Assembly: GCA_902514945.1 (NCBI GenBank)
Contig: CABXSO010000004.1
Coordinates: forward strand, 1 to 60,621
Direction: 5' to 3'
Length of the DNA: 60,621 nucleotides
Source: an uncultured Pelagibacteraceae bacterium
GTDB lineage: Bacteria; Pseudomonadota; Alphaproteobacteria; Pelagibacterales; Pelagibacteraceae
The notes beneath the pieces were generated by a model that was given only the letters and a program-made list of their open reading frames with translations, made no database searches and was not told where the DNA came from. Below are positions 1-8,794 of the stretch, one piece after another; positions within the stretch are counted from its first letter, which is position 1, and the number at the start of each line of letters is the position of its first letter. Both the position numbers and the translations under genes were made by a program.

Positions 1-1188
1 TCTTCATTAGTTCCAGGAATTACAAAAGAGTTTAATGATATTGATGAAGCAATGAGACTAGGTTTTAACTGGGCAAAAGGACCTTTTGAAATGCTCGAAG
101 AAATAGGAGTTGAGAATTTCTTTAACAAAATAGATGACTTTAGTGGCAATAGTTTCTTAGAGAATTTATCAAAAAATAAAAATGAAAATTTTTATGGTGA
201 AAGACAAAAATATACCAATATAGAGACTTTAGGAAAAGTTAAGAAAACAGCATCAAGTTTGGATGGAAATGATTCTGCAAAAATTTATAGGTTTAATGAT
301 TATAATATTGTTGAGTTTACTACAAAAGCTAACGCTTTAGATTATGATTCTATGGATGCTCTTAAAAAAGCAACTGATAAACCTTTAATAATTATTAATG
401 AAAGCATGCAATTTTCTGCTGGTGTGAATTTAACTTACACAATGCAGTTTGCCGATAAAAAAGATTTTAAATCTATAGAAAAGTTCATTAAATATTTTCA
501 AGAAACATGTAAGCATTTAAAATACTCTAAATATCCAGTTATTTCAGCTCCCTCAGGATTAACATTGGGTGGAGGTTTTGAAGTTATGGTTCAAAGTAAT
601 TTTGTAGCATCGCATACAAATATTGTAGTTGGATTAGTTGAAACTATAGTAGGTTTGATTCCAGCAGGAGGAGGATGTAAAGAAATGTTAGCGCGGTGGA
701 TGGATACTGAGGAAGCAAAGACAGACCCTAATTATGCACCACTAAAAGTTTTTGATATTATTGGATATGGGAAGACAGCTACGTCACCAGTTGAGGCAGA
801 ACCAATGAAATATCTAAGACCTAGTGATAAAAAAATAATGAATAGAAATAGTTTATTAGAAGTTTCTAAAAAAATTTTAAATGAAAATAAGGATTTTACA
901 CCACCTGAGGAACTTAAGTTTAATTTACCAGGAAAGTCAGTGATTGGTAAGATGGATAAGATTTTAGAAAAACTTTACAATGATAAGGTTATACTAGATC
1001 ATGGAGTAGAGGTTGCAAAGGAATTAGCTCATGTTTTAAGTGGAGGTGAAACCACGGTTGAAAAAACTCTTTCTGAAGATGATTTATTTAAATTAGAGCT
1101 TGATGCTTTTATGAGATTAATTGAAACTCAAAAAACGCAAGATAGAATAAAACACACTTTGGCAACTGGTAAACCTTTAGTTAACTAA
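1..1188 (+). CDS. 3-hydroxyacyl-CoA dehydrogenase / enoyl-CoA hydratase fusion protein, C-terminal part (5'-truncated by window edge)
   Basis: The reading frame is open from base 1, so the gene starts upstream; the first ATG (52) is internal. The first ~30 residues visible (DEAMRLGFNWAKGPFEML) match the C-terminal helical domain of 3-hydroxyacyl-CoA dehydrogenases. A crotonase (enoyl-CoA hydratase) domain follows. In it the GGGFE motif and the later GLVE motif keep the two catalytic glutamates of hydratases, followed by IPAGGG. The order dehydrogenase then hydratase is the reverse of E. coli FadB but is common in single-chain beta-oxidation proteins of other bacteria. The likely role is fatty-acid beta-oxidation (hydration and NAD-dependent oxidation of acyl-CoA) in the cytoplasm. 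The 3' end overlaps the convergent cyclophilin gene by 12 bp. Confidence 0.88.
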   Translation, partial: SSLVPGITKEFNDIDEAMRLGFNWAKGPFEMLEEIGVENFFNKIDDFSGNSFLENLSKNKNENFYGERQKYTNIETLGKVKKTASSLDGNDSAKIYRFNDYNIVEFTTKANALDYDSMDALKKATDKPLIIINESMQFSAGVNLTYTMQFADKKDFKSIEKFIKYFQETCKHLKYSKYPVISAPSGLTLGGGFEVMVQSNFVASHTNIVVGLVETIVGLIPAGGGCKEMLARWMDTEEAKTDPNYAPLKVFDIIGYGKTATSPVEAEPMKYLRPSDKKIMNRNSLLEVSKKILNENKDFTPPEELKFNLPGKSVIGKMDKILEKLYNDKVILDHGVEVAKELAHVLSGGETTVEKTLSEDDLFKLELDAFMRLIETQKTQDRIKHTLATGKPLVN

Positions 1189-1824
1189 CATCCTTAAGGA
1201 ATTTATAAAATCAGGTCTTAAAACGTATTCAGATTTGTCCAAGTATTTTATTTTATACAAAGCCTCTAAACCATAAATTACTTTTCCAATAGGCGTAAAC
1301 TCAGTTTCAAACAATGGTTCGTCCCTCAGTGTTATGAAGAATTGGCTATCCTCAGTATTATACGTTTTAGTTCTTGCTAACGCGACACTGCCTTTATCAA
1401 AATCAAACGGTGTATTTATTTCTGAATTAATCGTTCCCAATCCAGACTTACCAGTCCCAATCTTTCCATAATCAAGATACCCTTTTTTGCCAAATTCCAA
1501 GTCTCCTGCTTGTACGATCGTATTTTTAATTACTCTATGAAAAGCTATATTATCATATGCTTTAGATTTGATTAATTTTTTGAATCTTTTTACTGCTTTG
1601 GGTGAAACCTCAGGATATAGTTCTATAATAACATTTCCACAGGCAACATTCAAAATTGCGATATTTTCAGGATAATTAAACTTTAAATTTTTAGGATCAT
1701 AATTTTTTATAAATAAACATTTGTTCTTTATCAAAAAAAAAGAGCTAAAAGAAAATATTGCTAAAATAATTATAAATATAAAAATTATTTTTTCTGACCT
1801 TGAGGGTTTTATTTTTTCAATCAC
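1177..1824 (-). CDS. Membrane-anchored cyclophilin-type peptidyl-prolyl isomerase
   Basis: A 215-residue protein with one N-terminal hydrophobic segment (about residues 13-32) followed by a cyclophilin domain. FHRVI and SQFFITL are the characteristic cyclophilin active-site motifs; the usual Gln of the second motif (QFFI) is present. Family members catalyse cis-trans isomerisation of Xaa-Pro bonds. The uncleaved-looking anchor preceded by Lys/Arg suggests a periplasmic domain tethered to the inner membrane. It overlaps the upstream metallopeptidase-like gene by 4 bp (ATGA-type junction), so the two are probably co-transcribed. The domain assignment is strong, the substrate is unknown. Confidence 0.88.
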   Translation of the reverse strand: MIEKIKPSRSEKIIFIFIIILAIFSFSSFFLIKNKCLFIKNYDPKNLKFNYPENIAILNVACGNVIIELYPEVSPKAVKRFKKLIKSKAYDNIAFHRVIKNTIVQAGDLEFGKKGYLDYGKIGTGKSGLGTINSEINTPFDFDKGSVALARTKTYNTEDSQFFITLRDEPLFETEFTPIGKVIYGLEALYKIKYLDKSEYVLRPDFINSLRMLVN

Positions 1825-2555
1825 AAAATAAAGTTTTCATCAATTTTTAATATGTTTGTTTTGATAAATCGTATTTTTTTTTCTAAAATTGGATCTAGAT
1901 TATTAAATTTTTTTTCAATCATCAAATGCGAAAAAACCTCTGCCATATCTTCAGACGCAGTAGATTGTGAATATTCAGAAAAAAAACCTTTAGTATTTAT
2001 ATATGTATCTAGACCAAGCTTATCAGTACAAGTAGAACATTTAGCATATTTGAATTCGTTCTCATTAAATTTAGTCCAAACCTCTTCATTAAACAATTCC
2101 TCAAAACTGTCATTAATAATATGAAAAACTTCGTGATGAATTACTCTTTCAAAATATTTCTCATTAAACCTAACATCTAATATAAGAGTTTTCATCACAT
2201 GATCTGGTATCCCAGCAGTATTTATTTTTGATATTGATAAATCTTCACATAAAACAATATATTTAAGATTAATTTTTTTTAAAAATTTTTGACTATATTT
2301 ATTTAGATTTCTTTGAATTATTTTGTATTTTTTATCAATTATTTCTTTTTTTGAATTGTAACAACTAATATTATTATCAATCCCTAATGTGAAAGGTTGT
2401 TTAGCATAAAAGTACCTTAGCTTATTTGGAGTTTTGATGTCATAAATTTCTAAATTTGGAATTTTAATTAGATTATAAATTGTATCTGCATAGGTTTGAG
2501 AGGAAATAAATGAAGAGAGCATAATCAATATAATTAATCTCATAAATTTACACAT
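1821..2555 (-). CDS. Secreted zincin-like putative metallopeptidase
   Basis: A 244-residue protein with a cleavable-looking signal peptide (hydrophobic residues 6-20, cut near TYA-DT). HEVFH at residues 141-145 is a HExxH zinc motif. SEDMAEVF at about 201-208 resembles the ED-AE element that supplies the third ligand (Glu) and a catalytic-site Asp/Glu in gluzincin-like families. A Cys-x2-Cys pair (KCSTC, ~172-176) lies between them. I do not recognise a named family, so peptidase activity is inferred from motif geometry only. An alternative start is Met5. It is transcribed divergently from the ureohydrolase gene with only 41 bp between starts, and is translationally coupled to the downstream cyclophilin. 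Confidence 0.6.
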   Translation of the reverse strand: MCKFMRLIILIMLSSFISSQTYADTIYNLIKIPNLEIYDIKTPNKLRYFYAKQPFTLGIDNNISCYNSKKEIIDKKYKIIQRNLNKYSQKFLKKINLKYIVLCEDLSISKINTAGIPDHVMKTLILDVRFNEKYFERVIHHEVFHIINDSFEELFNEEVWTKFNENEFKYAKCSTCTDKLGLDTYINTKGFFSEYSQSTASEDMAEVFSHLMIEKKFNNLDPILEKKIRFIKTNILKIDENFIL

Positions 2556-2596
2556 AGAAGATATTCCAATTTAGATGAATGTGATACAGTTTTACT

Positions 2597-3556
2597 GTGA
2601 AAAAAAAAGGAAATAAAGATCCAATCCAACCTGTTAGTGGTACAAAAGTACCCAGATTTGCTGGTCCCTCAACCTTTGCAAGATTACCTGAGTTAAGAGA
2701 CGTTGAAAGTTGCGATGTTGCAATTGTTGGTATCCCATTTGATGCCGGCACAAGTTATAGACCAGGTGCAAGATTTGGACCTCAGCACATTAGACAAGCC
2801 TCTCGACACTTAAGAACAAATTATCATCCAAGTTATGATGTTGAACCTTTTAAAGTACAACAAGTTGCAGATGCTGGGGATATTACTTGTAATCCTTTTA
2901 ATATAGAAGAGGCAATCAAACAGATAGAAACAGGAGCTGAGGAATTATTAAATAAAGTTGGAGGCATTATAAGTTTAGGGGGTGACCACACAATTGCATT
3001 TCCGTTGTTAAAGGCTGTTAACAAAATTAACAATGGTCCAGTAGCTCTAGTTCATTTTGATGCTCATCTAGATACTTGGGATACATATTTTGGTGCACCT
3101 TATACCCATGGTACACCCTTTAGAAGAGCGAGAGAAGAAAACTTATTTTTAGATGATGCCTCTATGCATGTAGGCATAAGAGGTCCATTATATAGTAGAG
3201 AGGATATAAAAAATGATGAAAGTTTTGGGTTTAAAATAATTCATTGTGATGAATTCCAAACACAGGGAACAGATAAAATTGCTGAAAGAATTAAAAAAAG
3301 GGTAGGAAATAATCCTTTGTACTTATCTATAGATATTGATGTATTGGATCCTGCTTTTGCCCCTGGCACAGGTACTCCAGAAATTGCTGGAATGACATCA
3401 AGAGAAATGGTCAATGTTCTTAGAGGTTTATCAGGATTAAATTTAATATCAGCAGATGTGGTTGAAGTTTCTCCAGCATATGATCATGCTGAAGTTACTT
3501 CTCTTGCTGCTGCAACTATAGTATATGAATTAACAAATTTATTTGCAAAAAAATAA
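2597..3556 (+). CDS. speB: Agmatinase-family ureohydrolase (agmatinase or guanidinobutyrase-like)
   Basis: A 319-residue protein that starts at GTG. It has all manganese-binding ureohydrolase motifs: GGDHTI, FDAHLDTWD and SIDIDVLDPAFAPGTGTPE. Family members hydrolyse a guanidino group to an amine plus urea. The PRFAGPSTFARLP region near the N-terminus and the HGTPFRRA motif are typical of the agmatinase/guanidinobutyrase/guanidinopropionase branch, so agmatine is a plausible but unproven substrate. An aldehyde dehydrogenase follows after 17 bp on the same strand, which fits putrescine- or aminoaldehyde-type catabolism. A glycine-amidinotransferase-like gene lies 10.6 kb downstream. The gene symbol reflects the family, not proven specificity. 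Confidence 0.82.
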   Translation: MKKKGNKDPIQPVSGTKVPRFAGPSTFARLPELRDVESCDVAIVGIPFDAGTSYRPGARFGPQHIRQASRHLRTNYHPSYDVEPFKVQQVADAGDITCNPFNIEEAIKQIETGAEELLNKVGGIISLGGDHTIAFPLLKAVNKINNGPVALVHFDAHLDTWDTYFGAPYTHGTPFRRAREENLFLDDASMHVGIRGPLYSREDIKNDESFGFKIIHCDEFQTQGTDKIAERIKKRVGNNPLYLSIDIDVLDPAFAPGTGTPEIAGMTSREMVNVLRGLSGLNLISADVVEVSPAYDHAEVTSLAAATIVYELTNLFAKK

Positions 3557-3573
3557 TCAAAGCTTAATTTTTT

Positions 3574-5007
3574 ATGGAGAATAAAAAGAATTTTTATATT
3601 GGTGGAAGATGGCAAGAGCCTAAAAGCACACAGGAGATTAAAGTTATCAATCCTGCAACAGAGGAAAATAGTGCTGTTATAACTTTAGGTAATAAAGATG
3701 ACGTAGATCATGCTGTAAGCTCAGCTAAAAAAGCTTATGAGACTTGGGCTTTTTCTTTGAAAGAAGACAGAATAAAGTTATTAGAAAAACTATACGAAAA
3801 TTATAAAAAAAGGTGGGCGGATATTGCAAAAGCAATCACCCTTGAAATGGGTGCTCCCAAGGATTTTGCTACAAAACTTCAAGCTGGCACTGGTGCAGCA
3901 CATATAAAATCTTTTATTAGACATTTAAAAAATTTTGAATTTGAAAAACCTTTAGGTGATCATGCACCAAATCAAAGACTTATTTATGAACCTAAAGGAG
4001 TTTGTGCATTAATCACACCTTGGAATTGGCCAATGAATCAAGTTTGTTTGAAAGTTATACCTGCAATAGCTTCTGGATGTACAATGGTTTTGAAACCATC
4101 TGAACTTGCGCCATTGTCCTCAATGATTTTAGCTGAATTAATTGATGAAACTAATTTTCCTCCAGGAGTTTTTAATTTAATTAATGGCGATGGTTCTACA
4201 ACAGGAGAAGCATTAACTCGGCATCCAGATATTGATATGATTTCTTTTACAGGTTCGACGAGAGCTGGAGCATTAATTTCACAAAATGCTGCAAGTGACT
4301 TTAAAAGAGTGAGTTTAGAATTAGGTGGCAAAGGAGCTAATATTATCTTTAAAGATGCAGATCCAAGCGCTATTGAATGGGGTGCTTTAAGATGTTTTAA
4401 AAACTCTGGTCAATCTTGTAATGCACCAACAAGAATGCTTATTGAAAAATCTAATTATAATCAAGCCGTTGAAAAATTAAAAAAATTTTCTGAAGAAATG
4501 AAGGTGGGTGATCCAAATAAAGAAGGAGAACATATTGGCCCCGTAGTCTCAGAAACACAATTTAAAAAGATACAAACTTTAATTCAAAAGGGAATTGATG
4601 AGGGGGCTAAACTAATAGCTGGGGGATTAGGAAAACCCAACGGTCTAGAGAAAGGATATTATGTAAAACCAACAGTGTTTATTGACGTAAATAATAAAAT
4701 GGAAATTGCTAAAACTGAAATCTTTGGACCTGTTTTGTCAGTGATCCCGTTTGAAACTGAAGATGAAGCTATAAAAATAGCTAATGATACCACTTATGGT
4801 TTAACAAATTATATTCAAACTAAAGACCAAGAAAAAGCTAGAAGAGTTGCAAAAAAATTAAGATCTGGAATGGTTGATGTAAATGGTGCTGGAATTGCTA
4901 TAGATACACCATTTGGTGGTTTTAAACATTCAGGTATTGGAAGAGAGGCAGGCGAGCACGGTCTTCAAGAGTTTTTAGAGATTAAATCAGTAGGTGGTTG
5001 GAATTAA
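3574..5007 (+). CDS. NAD(P)-dependent aldehyde dehydrogenase
   Basis: A full-length ALDH of 477 residues. The oxyanion/substrate loop PWNWPMNQ, coenzyme motif FTGSTRAG, general base Glu in SLELGGKGAN and catalytic Cys in NSGQSCNAPTR are all present, as is the C-terminal PFGGFKHSGIGRE. It oxidises an aldehyde to the acid. The 17-bp spacing after the agmatinase-family gene suggests one operon, so an aminoaldehyde or guanidinoaldehyde is a reasonable guess. Sequence alone does not separate aminobutyraldehyde, betaine aldehyde or other classes. Only 1 bp separates its stop from the convergent glutaredoxin gene. Confidence 0.9.
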   Translation: MENKKNFYIGGRWQEPKSTQEIKVINPATEENSAVITLGNKDDVDHAVSSAKKAYETWAFSLKEDRIKLLEKLYENYKKRWADIAKAITLEMGAPKDFATKLQAGTGAAHIKSFIRHLKNFEFEKPLGDHAPNQRLIYEPKGVCALITPWNWPMNQVCLKVIPAIASGCTMVLKPSELAPLSSMILAELIDETNFPPGVFNLINGDGSTTGEALTRHPDIDMISFTGSTRAGALISQNAASDFKRVSLELGGKGANIIFKDADPSAIEWGALRCFKNSGQSCNAPTRMLIEKSNYNQAVEKLKKFSEEMKVGDPNKEGEHIGPVVSETQFKKIQTLIQKGIDEGAKLIAGGLGKPNGLEKGYYVKPTVFIDVNNKMEIAKTEIFGPVLSVIPFETEDEAIKIANDTTYGLTNYIQTKDQEKARRVAKKLRSGMVDVNGAGIAIDTPFGGFKHSGIGREAGEHGLQEFLEIKSVGGWN

Positions 5008-5008
5008 T

Positions 5009-5263
5009 TTACTTTAAAAGATCTTTTAATTTATTTTCTTTTTCTAAAGCTCTGACTTCATCATAGCCACCAATGTGTTCATCATCAAAAAAAATTTGTG
5101 GAATAGTTCTTTTTCCGTTAGCTTTCTTTATCATTTCTTCCATTGCACCTTTAACTTTTGAAATATCTATTTCATTATAAGTTGCATCATTTCTTGTAAG
5201 CAATCTTTTTGCTGCTTCGCAGTAATTACACATTGGACCGGTATAAATTTTAATTTCCTTCAC
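5009..5263 (-). CDS. grxC: Glutaredoxin (GrxC-like) with CNYC active site
   Basis: An 84-residue single-domain glutaredoxin. The active site reads MCNYC instead of the common CPYC, so Asn replaces Pro. TIPQIFF carries the cis-Pro, and GGYDEVRAL matches the glutathione-binding GGxDD-type segment. It would use glutathione for thiol-disulfide exchange in the cytoplasm, and gshA and gshB are present in this window. It lies 3 bp downstream of the TIGR03643 gene on the same strand. A dithiol enzyme with altered redox potential is possible, but that is inference. Confidence 0.9.
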   Translation of the reverse strand: MKEIKIYTGPMCNYCEAAKRLLTRNDATYNEIDISKVKGAMEEMIKKANGKRTIPQIFFDDEHIGGYDEVRALEKENKLKDLLK

Positions 5264-5266
5264 TAA

Positions 5267-5647
5267 TTATAGATAATCACCTTTTCTAATTTTACTAGTA
5301 ATTTGTTTTCGAGAATATTCAAACTTTTTTCTATGTTTGATACTTTTTTGATTAACTCTTTTTCTCCATAATCTAAATGAAGAGGGTTTGAGTGATTTTC
5401 TCATTATTTTTATAACATCAGATTCTTTGTAACCGGTTTTTTTTTCTATTTCTTCAAAAGTGATCCTATCTGCCCAAGCAGCCCATATGACCCAGTCTGG
5501 ACTCTCAATGTTAGGCTCCGGATTTTTGACTCGAGTAAGGGGCCTGTGACCTTTTTTTTTCATAAATCCTTTATATTCAAAAAAAATCTTTAATGCATTT
5601 TTATTTAAGACTTGATATAGTTTAATTTGATAGTCCTTCTTAGCCAT
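5267..5647 (-). CDS. TIGR03643/DUF2805-family protein
   Basis: A 126-residue basic protein. Its centre (about residues 50-100: PDWVIWAAWADRITFEEIE, then LKPSSFRLWRKRV) matches the small TIGR03643/DUF2805 family, which looks like a helix-turn-helix-sized domain of unknown function. Members are usually shorter; here a basic N-terminal extension (~45 residues) and a Lys/Arg-rich C-terminus are added. It sits 3 bp upstream of glutaredoxin. Its start codon and ribosome-binding site lie in the loop of a 10-bp inverted repeat, listed separately. I do not assign a function; nucleic-acid binding would fit the basic tails but is speculation. Confidence 0.72.
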   Translation of the reverse strand: MAKKDYQIKLYQVLNKNALKIFFEYKGFMKKKGHRPLTRVKNPEPNIESPDWVIWAAWADRITFEEIEKKTGYKESDVIKIMRKSLKPSSFRLWRKRVNQKSIKHRKKFEYSRKQITSKIRKGDYL

Positions 5648-5675
5648 CTTTAGCTCCCGGTTTTTAAGGACTATC
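5629..5675 (-). promoter_or_regulatory. Perfect 10-bp inverted repeat enclosing the RBS and start codon of the TIGR03643 gene
   Basis: On the minus strand GATAGTCCTT (5675-5666) and AAGGACTATC (5638-5629) are exact complements. The 27-nt loop holds the purine-rich GGGAG element and the ATG at 5647. If it folds in mRNA it would present or hide the initiation region, a possible translational control element. A 10-bp repeat can occur by chance somewhere in 60 kb, so the location is the main argument. Confidence 0.35.
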
Positions 5676-5712
5676 TTTATATTCTATAAAACTTAATCTC
5701 TTATATAAGTTT

Positions 5713-6474
5713 TTAATTTTTTTTTTGGTATTTTGTTAATTTACCAATCAATCCAAAATAAATTCTATTTGGTAAAAAACCTAAAATTTTCAATATCATT
5801 GTTAATGATTTTGGAAAATGAATTTCAAAAGAATGTTTATTTACCAAACCATCATATATTTTTTCTGCTGCGTATTCGGGAGTTTTCAAAAAAGGCATAT
5901 TGAAATCATTTTTATCTGTCATAGGAGTTTTAATAAAACCAGGTGAAACTAAACAAACCCGAACATTCGATCTGCCAAAATCAAAATAAAGACTTTCAGC
6001 TAAATTATTCAAAGCTGATTTTGAGGGTCCATACCCAGTTGAATTTGGTAATCCGCGATAACCTGCAATAGATGAAACAATCGTAATTGTTCCACTTTTT
6101 TTATTTTTAAAATACTCTTCTACAGCTTTAATACTATTTAAAGTTCCAAAAAAATTGACCTTAAAAACATTTTCTATTTGTTCCACATCAATATCTTTCT
6201 CTTTTTTTGGATCCCATGTTCCAGTTGAAAAAAAACAAATATCTATATTCTCAAATTTATTTTTAATTTGATTAAAAACCTCTTTACAATTTTCTTTTTT
6301 AGTAACATCTAACGGAAAAGAAGTTATATTTTCGTATTCATTTGAAATTTCCTCTAATAAATTTTCCCGTCTTGCTGATATTGCAACATTCCAGCCTTCA
6401 TTAGCAAATTTTATGGCTAAAGCTTTTCCAATTCCAGTGCTACCACCTGTAATCCAAATAGTTTTTTTAATCAT
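5713..6474 (-). CDS. Short-chain dehydrogenase/reductase
   Basis: A 253-residue classical SDR. The cofactor motif GGSTGIGKA is near the N-terminus, the catalytic Ser is in IVSSIAG, and YGPSKSAL supplies the Tyr and Lys. PGFIKTPMTD follows the catalytic block as in the classical subfamily. A C-terminal hydrophobic/basic tail (FPKSLTMILKILGFLP) may touch the membrane. The substrate cannot be told. It lies 65 bp upstream of the TIGR03643 gene on the same strand and its start is only 9 bp from the divergent TspO gene. Confidence 0.85.
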   Translation of the reverse strand: MIKKTIWITGGSTGIGKALAIKFANEGWNVAISARRENLLEEISNEYENITSFPLDVTKKENCKEVFNQIKNKFENIDICFFSTGTWDPKKEKDIDVEQIENVFKVNFFGTLNSIKAVEEYFKNKKSGTITIVSSIAGYRGLPNSTGYGPSKSALNNLAESLYFDFGRSNVRVCLVSPGFIKTPMTDKNDFNMPFLKTPEYAAEKIYDGLVNKHSFEIHFPKSLTMILKILGFLPNRIYFGLIGKLTKYQKKN

Positions 6475-6483
6475 TCTATAAAG

Positions 6484-6966
6484 ATGTATAATACTATTAT
6501 GTTAAAAAATAAATTTTTATCCTTAATTCTTTTTTTAATTATCACTTTTTCCGCATCATTTATTGGGGGTTTAATCACAATTAGTTTTAAAGAGCCTTGG
6601 TATTCCGAGCTTGTAAGATCAAATTATAATCCACCAGATTGGATTTTTGCTCCAGTATGGACAACACTTTATCTGATGATGACTATAGCGATTTGGACTT
6701 TTTGGCATAGCAAAAAAAGGGATATAAATACTGTTTATATTTATTTTATTCATATTGTTTTTAATACAACTTGGAGCATTGTTTTTTTTGGTTTACACCA
6801 AATTTTTTTAGCTTTTATTGTTCTAATTGTTTTAATTTGTTTAATAATAGTTTTAATTATTAGATTTAAACGTGTCACTTTTGTAAGTTATTACTTAATG
6901 ATTCCATATTTACTTTGGTGTCTCTATGCACTATTTCTTAATTATAACTTATTAATATTAAATTAA
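6484..6966 (+). CDS. tspO: TspO/MBR family membrane protein
   Basis: A 160-residue protein with five predicted membrane helices. Family signatures are visible: WYSELVRSNYNPPDWIFAPVW after helix 1 (the aromatic, proline-containing TspO loop), and NTTWSIVFFG later. TspO proteins bind tetrapyrroles and sterol-like ligands and act in oxidative or light-linked stress responses. Met6 at 6499 is an alternative start; a TATAAT at 6487-6492 would then be a promoter, but neither start has a clear Shine-Dalgarno. The stop is directly followed by the ATG of the FAD oxidase gene, which implies coupling. Confidence 0.88.
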   Translation: MYNTIMLKNKFLSLILFLIITFSASFIGGLITISFKEPWYSELVRSNYNPPDWIFAPVWTTLYLMMTIAIWTFWHSKKRDINTVYIYFIHIVFNTTWSIVFFGLHQIFLAFIVLIVLICLIIVLIIRFKRVTFVSYYLMIPYLLWCLYALFLNYNLLILN

Positions 6967-8070
6967 ATGGATGATGTTGTAATAGTTGGTGGTGGAATAA
7001 TCGGTGCATCAACCGCATATTTTTTATCTAAAGAGGGAAGAAAAGTTAAGGTAATTGAGAGAGATCCAACTTACAAAACAGCCTCTTTTCCACTTTCACT
7101 TGGAGGCTTTAGAAGACAATTTTTTCAAACAGAGAATATATTATTGGGAAAATTTGCTAGAGAATTTATTTTCCAAATACCTGAATTACTTAAAACAGAT
7201 AAAAATCCCAATCCTACAGCAAGCATGGTACCTAATGGATATTTGTTGTTGTTTGGTAAAAAACATGCAGATGAACAATATAAAGCTTTAGAAAATCATA
7301 AAGCATGTGATGCTGGCACTAAAAATATTAAAGGTTCTGACGTAGATAAATATTTTTCTTACATCAATAAAGATGGGATTGAAACTGCAACATTTACCGA
7401 CAACAAAAGTGAAGGTTGGATTGATCCTTTTCTATTTCACACTGCATTAAAAAGTAAAGCAATAGCACAGGGTGCAGAATTTGTTAAAGGTGAAGTAAAA
7501 TCATTATCAGAGATCAGAGCCAAAACAATAATATCCGCAGCTGGATGTTGGACAAAAGAGTTATTAGAAGATATTCCTGTTGAACCACAGAAACACACTG
7601 TCTTTAGAGTGAAGTGTCCAAAACATATTCCTGAAATGCCATTGACGGGAGATTTGACCACAGGAGTTTATTGGAGACCCGAAGGAAAGGAATATTTAGC
7701 TGGTTCGCCAAATTCAGTCTTTGGGGCAAATGATCTTGAGCCTGCCTGGGACGATTTTGAGGAATTAGTTTGGCCTGCGTTGGCTAAAAGGATACCAGCA
7801 TTTGAAGAGTTAAAATTAACTGGTGGTTGGGCTGGTTATTATGATTGTAATAGATTAGATAATAATGCTGTAGTAGGGAAACATCCAAAATTTGAAAATG
7901 TTTATTTAGCGACTGGCTTTACAGGAAGAGGATTAATGCAAGCACCTGGCATAGGTAGAGCCTTGACAGAGTTAATTACAACTGGCTCATATCAATCAAT
8001 AGATATTTCCAATATGGCAGTTGAGAGAGTCTTAGGCCAAAAAGCAAGACACGAGCCTTATGTTTTATAA
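6967..8070 (+). CDS. FAD-dependent amine/amino-acid oxidase-like oxidoreductase (DAO family)
   Basis: A 367-residue DAO-fold flavoprotein. GGGIIGASTAYFLSKEG at residues 8-24 is the dinucleotide-binding motif, followed by VIERD. SLGGFRRQFF and the C-terminal ATGFTGRGLMQAPGIG, the second FAD contact, resemble sarcosine/dimethylglycine-oxidase and FOXRED1-like proteins. It probably oxidises a secondary or N-methylated amine. It starts on the base after the tspO stop and is followed 13 bp later by a 2OG oxygenase gene. The substrate is not determinable; a link to formate dehydrogenase (C1 release) is only inference. Confidence 0.82.
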   Translation: MDDVVIVGGGIIGASTAYFLSKEGRKVKVIERDPTYKTASFPLSLGGFRRQFFQTENILLGKFAREFIFQIPELLKTDKNPNPTASMVPNGYLLLFGKKHADEQYKALENHKACDAGTKNIKGSDVDKYFSYINKDGIETATFTDNKSEGWIDPFLFHTALKSKAIAQGAEFVKGEVKSLSEIRAKTIISAAGCWTKELLEDIPVEPQKHTVFRVKCPKHIPEMPLTGDLTTGVYWRPEGKEYLAGSPNSVFGANDLEPAWDDFEELVWPALAKRIPAFEELKLTGGWAGYYDCNRLDNNAVVGKHPKFENVYLATGFTGRGLMQAPGIGRALTELITTGSYQSIDISNMAVERVLGQKARHEPYVL

Positions 8071-8083
8071 TCATTTTTGACTT

Positions 8084-8785
8084 ATGCAAAAAATTTTTAA
8101 TTTTTTTCCACTTTCAGTTTACAAATCAACACTTTCTCTTAGTGAAAATGAAAAAAAAGAAATGGTTGATGAAATTCGTTTGATGGAAAAAGAAAGTAAA
8201 AATTTAAATTATAAATCTCCAAGTAAAGCTTGGACAGGAGATACTCAAGGATTTGAATATTTACATAATAACCCGAAGTTTAAAAACTTATTTAGCCAAA
8301 TAAATAATTGTATATTGGAATATTTGGAAAATTTATCCTTAAATCATGAAAAGCTTGATCTTTATTTTCAGAGGTCTTGGGCAACAATTTCTAAAAATAT
8401 AGAACATATTGACAATCACTCTCATGATCAATCACATATTTCCATAGCTTTTTATTTAAAGAAACAAAAAGATGATGCTAAAATTATGTTTTTTGATACC
8501 TCTAAGCATAATGAATTTATTCCACAGTTATTTGACTCTAGGTCTTTAGCAAAAGAGAACATTTTTAAAAAAAGAGATATCTTGAATTCAAGCAAAGTTG
8601 TGTTTGATACTAAAGAAGATGATCTATTAATATTCCCCTCTAAAACAATTCATGGTACAGAACAAGGTAAGTCTAACTCCGAGAGGATATCAATCTCAGC
8701 AGATATTGTATTTTTAGCAAAAGATTCATCAACACTAGAACATTTAGTTCCACCAATTGAAAATTGGAAAAAATTTTCTAATTAA
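8084..8785 (+). CDS. TIGR02466-like 2-oxoglutarate/Fe(II) oxygenase
   Basis: A 233-residue protein with a double-stranded beta-helix pattern. A His-rich segment NHSHDQSHISIAFYL (about 115-129) is followed after ~80 residues by IHGTEQG...ERISISADI, matching the distal iron His and the 2OG-binding Arg. The overall layout (N-terminal FFPLSVYK, W of SWATI) agrees with the TIGR02466 family, common in marine bacteria and phages, whose substrates are mostly unknown. It is third in a tspO-oxidase-oxygenase run and converges on selO with a 9-bp gap. Confidence 0.75.
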   Translation: MQKIFNFFPLSVYKSTLSLSENEKKEMVDEIRLMEKESKNLNYKSPSKAWTGDTQGFEYLHNNPKFKNLFSQINNCILEYLENLSLNHEKLDLYFQRSWATISKNIEHIDNHSHDQSHISIAFYLKKQKDDAKIMFFDTSKHNEFIPQLFDSRSLAKENIFKKRDILNSSKVVFDTKEDDLLIFPSKTIHGTEQGKSNSERISISADIVFLAKDSSTLEHLVPPIENWKKFSN

Positions 8786-8794
8786 TAAAAAAGT

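Noticed and set aside
6487..6492. TATAAT at the 5' end of tspO
   Set aside because: It would be a promoter only if tspO starts at 6499, and there is no -35 match I trust. Chance is likely at this base composition.
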